Source: Baylisascaris procyonis (Eukaryota; Nematoda; Chromadorea; Rhabditida; Ascarididae). From it: a stretch of 64,000 nucleotides of DNA. The stretch lies in NCBI GenBank assembly GCA_037389465.1, contig JAZARR010000268.1:1-64000 (forward strand), written 5' to 3'. Under the pieces are notes generated by a model. It worked only from the letters and a program-made list of their open reading frames with translations. It did not search any database and had not been told where the DNA came from. The position numbers and the translations under genes were made by a program. Below, in pieces: positions 61,317 to 64,000 of this stretch. How positions within the stretch are numbered: the first letter of the stretch is position 1; each line of letters starts with the position of its first letter.

Positions 61317-61826
61317 ATGCGCCTCCCCATTCCCGCTGACCATTTCCCCAATTTCGCGGATGTAGCGTTTTCAAGATTGGTGTTGGAGACGCCGCACATC
61401 CTTGGCTCGAACGTCATCAAAGTCTGCTTTCCTAAATTTGCAAAAATGGGTAGCGGAGAAGACACCATATCAGCTCAAAAGCCCCTTTGCCCCTTTCTTC
61501 AGCAACTACATTCCTTTTTAAACTTAAGCAATTCGTCTTCCTCAATGAATCCTGGTCCAATAACCTCTCCCACCAGAAAAATCAATGAAAGGTTTTCAGA
61601 TTTCTTGGACGTCACTTGGGGATTTCTTCAGGATTATCAGAAACTGTATAGTATGCTGACTTCAATTTCACTTGCCACAGTTAGAAATGATTTAGCACTT
61701 TCCCCGGCTATAGGATACTTTTTTGCGTTGCTTCAGTGCTTTATGAAGTTGATGCCTTATGGTAGCGAAAGCACCTCGGCCAAAGGGATGACTTGCGCAC
61801 CTACTTTAACGGTGATGGCGGAATGA
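61317..61826 (+). CDS. 169-codon open frame, intact only in the right arm
   Basis: A true ATG opens one of the longest frames in the window. It contains FPNFADVAFSRLVLE, RKINERFSDFLDVTWGFLQ, YSMLTSISLATVRNDLAL and FFALLQCFMKLMP. The second half looks helical and partly hydrophobic. The left counterpart (6618-7098, minus) is split into different frames by several indels. No splice sites are needed to read it. No family is recognised. It could be a gene or an old element-derived frame. Confidence 0.4.
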   Translation: MRLPIPADHFPNFADVAFSRLVLETPHILGSNVIKVCFPKFAKMGSGEDTISAQKPLCPFLQQLHSFLNLSNSSSSMNPGPITSPTRKINERFSDFLDVTWGFLQDYQKLYSMLTSISLATVRNDLALSPAIGYFFALLQCFMKLMPYGSESTSAKGMTCAPTLTVMAE

Positions 61827-62389
61827 CCGTCACCTAAAAAGACGAGAGGGGGACTTGGCGACCAAAATCTTCTGCGCATGACTGCTATCTGACGGGAAGT
61901 TGCTAATGACCGGCGATGTATCAACAGAAAGATAAAATACGCCCTCTAATTGCTCATACGGGTGAAAGGTCTCTGCTGTAAACACAATCTTGCGTAAACA
62001 TCAACCATGTGGCGCACAAGGAGGAAGTGCGCATAGCGTACGTGTGATAGGCAGGCGATACCCACATGTAACGTTCCCAGCTCAAAAGTCCGCAGTCTAG
62101 GTCGTTTGACCCTCGGTTACTTCTAGAAGGCGTGATGTAAGCGCAAGTTCTAACTTGGGAAGAAAAGGGAGAGTGGCAGCCGGTTATAAACTTGAAATGG
62201 CGGGGCGATTTGTCGGGGTCAAATATGGCGTCTTAAAAATACAAAGAAAATTTTATTAAACAAGCGGAGAAGCGTGTCCGAAGCACTGGTAGATACGTGT
62301 TTTTGCATCCTGCTCACCTGACCAACCCTTGCTTTGCGAGTCATCTGTGAGAAGCATTGTGTGCAAAGAAACATTTTTATGTTTTAATT

Positions 62390-64000
62390 AACCTGGCAAC
62401 TAAATAAAAGTTTTGCGAAAAGCGTGAGAAGATGCAGTAATGCGCTTTGCAACAGCGCCCAAAAATGTGGAATTTGACCGCACTAGTATAATGAGTATTT
62501 ACAAGTAACTGTATATTTTTCACATTCTATCGAAAAGAAATGCCATTCATTCTGTAAATCCATTTGCTCTAGTCCTCCTCTCTTCCCCCCGCCCGCCCTC
62601 CACCTTCTCTCCCTTTGCTCCTCGATGATTGGCAGCTTTGAATCCTTATTATCAGAACGAGACAACAACTTATAATACTTTTTAATGCAACCAACGAAAA
62701 TAAAATGCACAATTGCGTTATTGTACTAAGGCATTGTTCCTAGTTCCTCGATTTCTTCACTCCTTAGCTGAATGAATTTTCAGCACTAATCTCAAATGGC
62801 AGCAGAAAGCAGAATCAACAAAAGAAAAACAACTGATATTTGCTGAATATCGACATAGAATCGAACAAACAACACTGCCATGCAACGCAACGCTGCAAAG
62901 CATTGCGGCGGCTATAATTTCGCTCGTAATAAGGCCAGACTGCTGGGTCCATCGGTCTCCTCCTCCCGCTGGCTGGCAACAAGCTGGCTCTAGCACACTA
63001 ACTCCTCCTCAGAATCTAGCCACACCATTTTTTGCTATTGTTGCCTACCGCCTCCTCAAGACTGCCGAATGTAGCCAGCTGTGAATTGAAACCCGATGAA
63101 AAAACAGCCGCAATAGTGTGAATTAGAGAAAAAGACGCATTGAGAAATTTGTTTCCGTTTCGCGTGTTGTGCTTCCAGGATGACGCAGGACGATAGTAGA
63201 AAAGAAGCGGTTTCATGAGAAACAGTGAACAACACTATTAAAGTGCTTTTTTTAGCATAACGCCAACTTTCGAAAACAGCTGTTCACGTTGGAAATTACG
63301 TTGTTGAAAATATGTTTACAAATGCAAATGAAATAACAACGAAGATGTGCATCTCGAGACGAAATTTGCAACGATGAGTGAGAAGATTGGAAATTGATTC
63401 ATAGAAATTACGATCAATGAAAGAAAATTTAGCTACTATTTTCGAATTAATTAATGGCCGATAGAGTGTTAAAACGAGCGATCTACTTCTCAGCGTCCTG
63501 TTTGCTTTTTGCTTTGCATTAATGGGAAATTTTATGGGCATTTTGCTTCGAATTTATTTCGTCGTTGATATATACACAATATTTTTATGAATTAGAATTG
63601 TCTTCCTAGAGATGATGTTTCTACTTAGCATTTTCGGAAATTTCAATGACAAAGTTCAAACACCTGAACTCTCGAAAAAGCCGAAAATTCATTTAATCGC
63701 TTTTGTTTTTCCAAAACTGGTTTTCTGCACAAGTTTCTTACTATTTCTCCTATTTTGTTTTGGAATATTGTCCACATGCAACGCTGCATTTTTGATTCTC
63801 CAATAAATATGTTTTCACGACATTCCCAAATACATAGTCAGATAAGACCTTTGAAATTTAATCTTCATTGTGTTAACTTCAAAGTATCAAACGAATGATT
63901 CGAAATATATTAAATATTGTGATTTGGAATTGCAGTGATGTGGAAAGTGTTATCAACCACAAATTGAAATAATTCTTGTAAAAGGGTTGAACGAGCAAAA
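62390..64000. other. Distal right arm without a firm gene
   Basis: Mirror of 4196-5700. A minus frame at 62757-62996 has a hydrophobic centre (AAAMLCSVALHGSVVCSIL) but is two bases out of frame in the left arm. Frames at 63016-63216 and 63296-63541 also fail to keep frame between arms. Confidence 0.35.

Larger units (their letters stand above)
31938..64000 (-). repeat. Right arm of giant imperfect inverted repeat
   Basis: Reverse-complement partner of 4196-31414. It is longer than the left arm mainly because of a 6.0-kb block at 54741-60765 that has no left counterpart. The arm runs off the window: the last bases still match left position 4196 onward. Inner parts (to about 39 kb) are nearly identical to the left arm, and outer parts show frequent substitutions and indels. 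Confidence 0.95.

Noticed and set aside
1..64000. CRISPR arrays, rRNA genes, prokaryotic operons, retroviral or transposase genes
   Set aside because: None is visible. No regularly spaced repeats, no long polyprotein-like frames and no recognisable polymerase or transposase motifs were found.

Overview
The window is eukaryotic and most resembles a nematode. It is AT-rich, and its coding pieces are short exons split by introns. Many of the introns are about 45-65 nt, with acceptors of the TTTCAG/TTTACAG type and AATAAA signals at or just past stop codons. A clade I nematode (whipworm-like) is my inference; nothing here proves a species. There are no operonic bacterial genes, no rRNA and no CRISPR array.

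The dominant structure is a very large imperfect inverted repeat. The left arm (about 4196-31414) and the right arm (31938 to the window edge at 64000) read as reverse complements around a unique 523-bp spacer (31415-31937). Matching landmarks keep left+right position sums of 63352 near the centre and 63326 at 22.1 kb, so the inner 9 kb are collinear with few indels and nearly identical. From roughly 24 kb outward the arms diverge visibly and carry arm-specific insertions. These are a 6.0-kb block found only in the right arm (54741-60765), a 0.9-kb block found only in the left (10411-11318), and a 0.24-kb block found only in the left (about 21050-21293). The two left-only blocks share a 210-bp repeat. 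The first 4.2 kb of the window have no partner inside the window.

The genes are sparse, small and multi-exon, and nearly all are present once per arm. The clearest is a family of three-exon genes for small proteins with four predicted membrane segments. One intact copy is in the right arm (50098-51261, minus), its left-arm partner (11965-13102, plus) has two 1-nt deletions, and a diverged paralogue (55186-56968, minus) lies in the right-only block. Other supported genes or exon groups are: a two-exon gene at 1104-1506; a serine/arginine/glutamate-rich coding exon with a downstream C-terminal exon chain (24.7-27.6 kb and 35.7-38.6 kb); a small C-terminal exon chain (43.2-43.7 kb and 19.3-19.8 kb); a conserved terminal exon (44.2-44.4 kb and 18.6-18.8 kb); and several putative genes at 7.7-8.4, 9.8-10.3, 13.2-14.4, 20.3-22.2 and 61.3-61.8 kb. 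Most proteins are not recognisable by family, and functions are not assigned where none can be seen.

A recurring pattern is complementary decay. A reading frame broken in one arm is often intact in the other, in both directions. This could be true pseudogenisation after duplication, or small-indel sequencing error in a hard-to-assemble palindrome.
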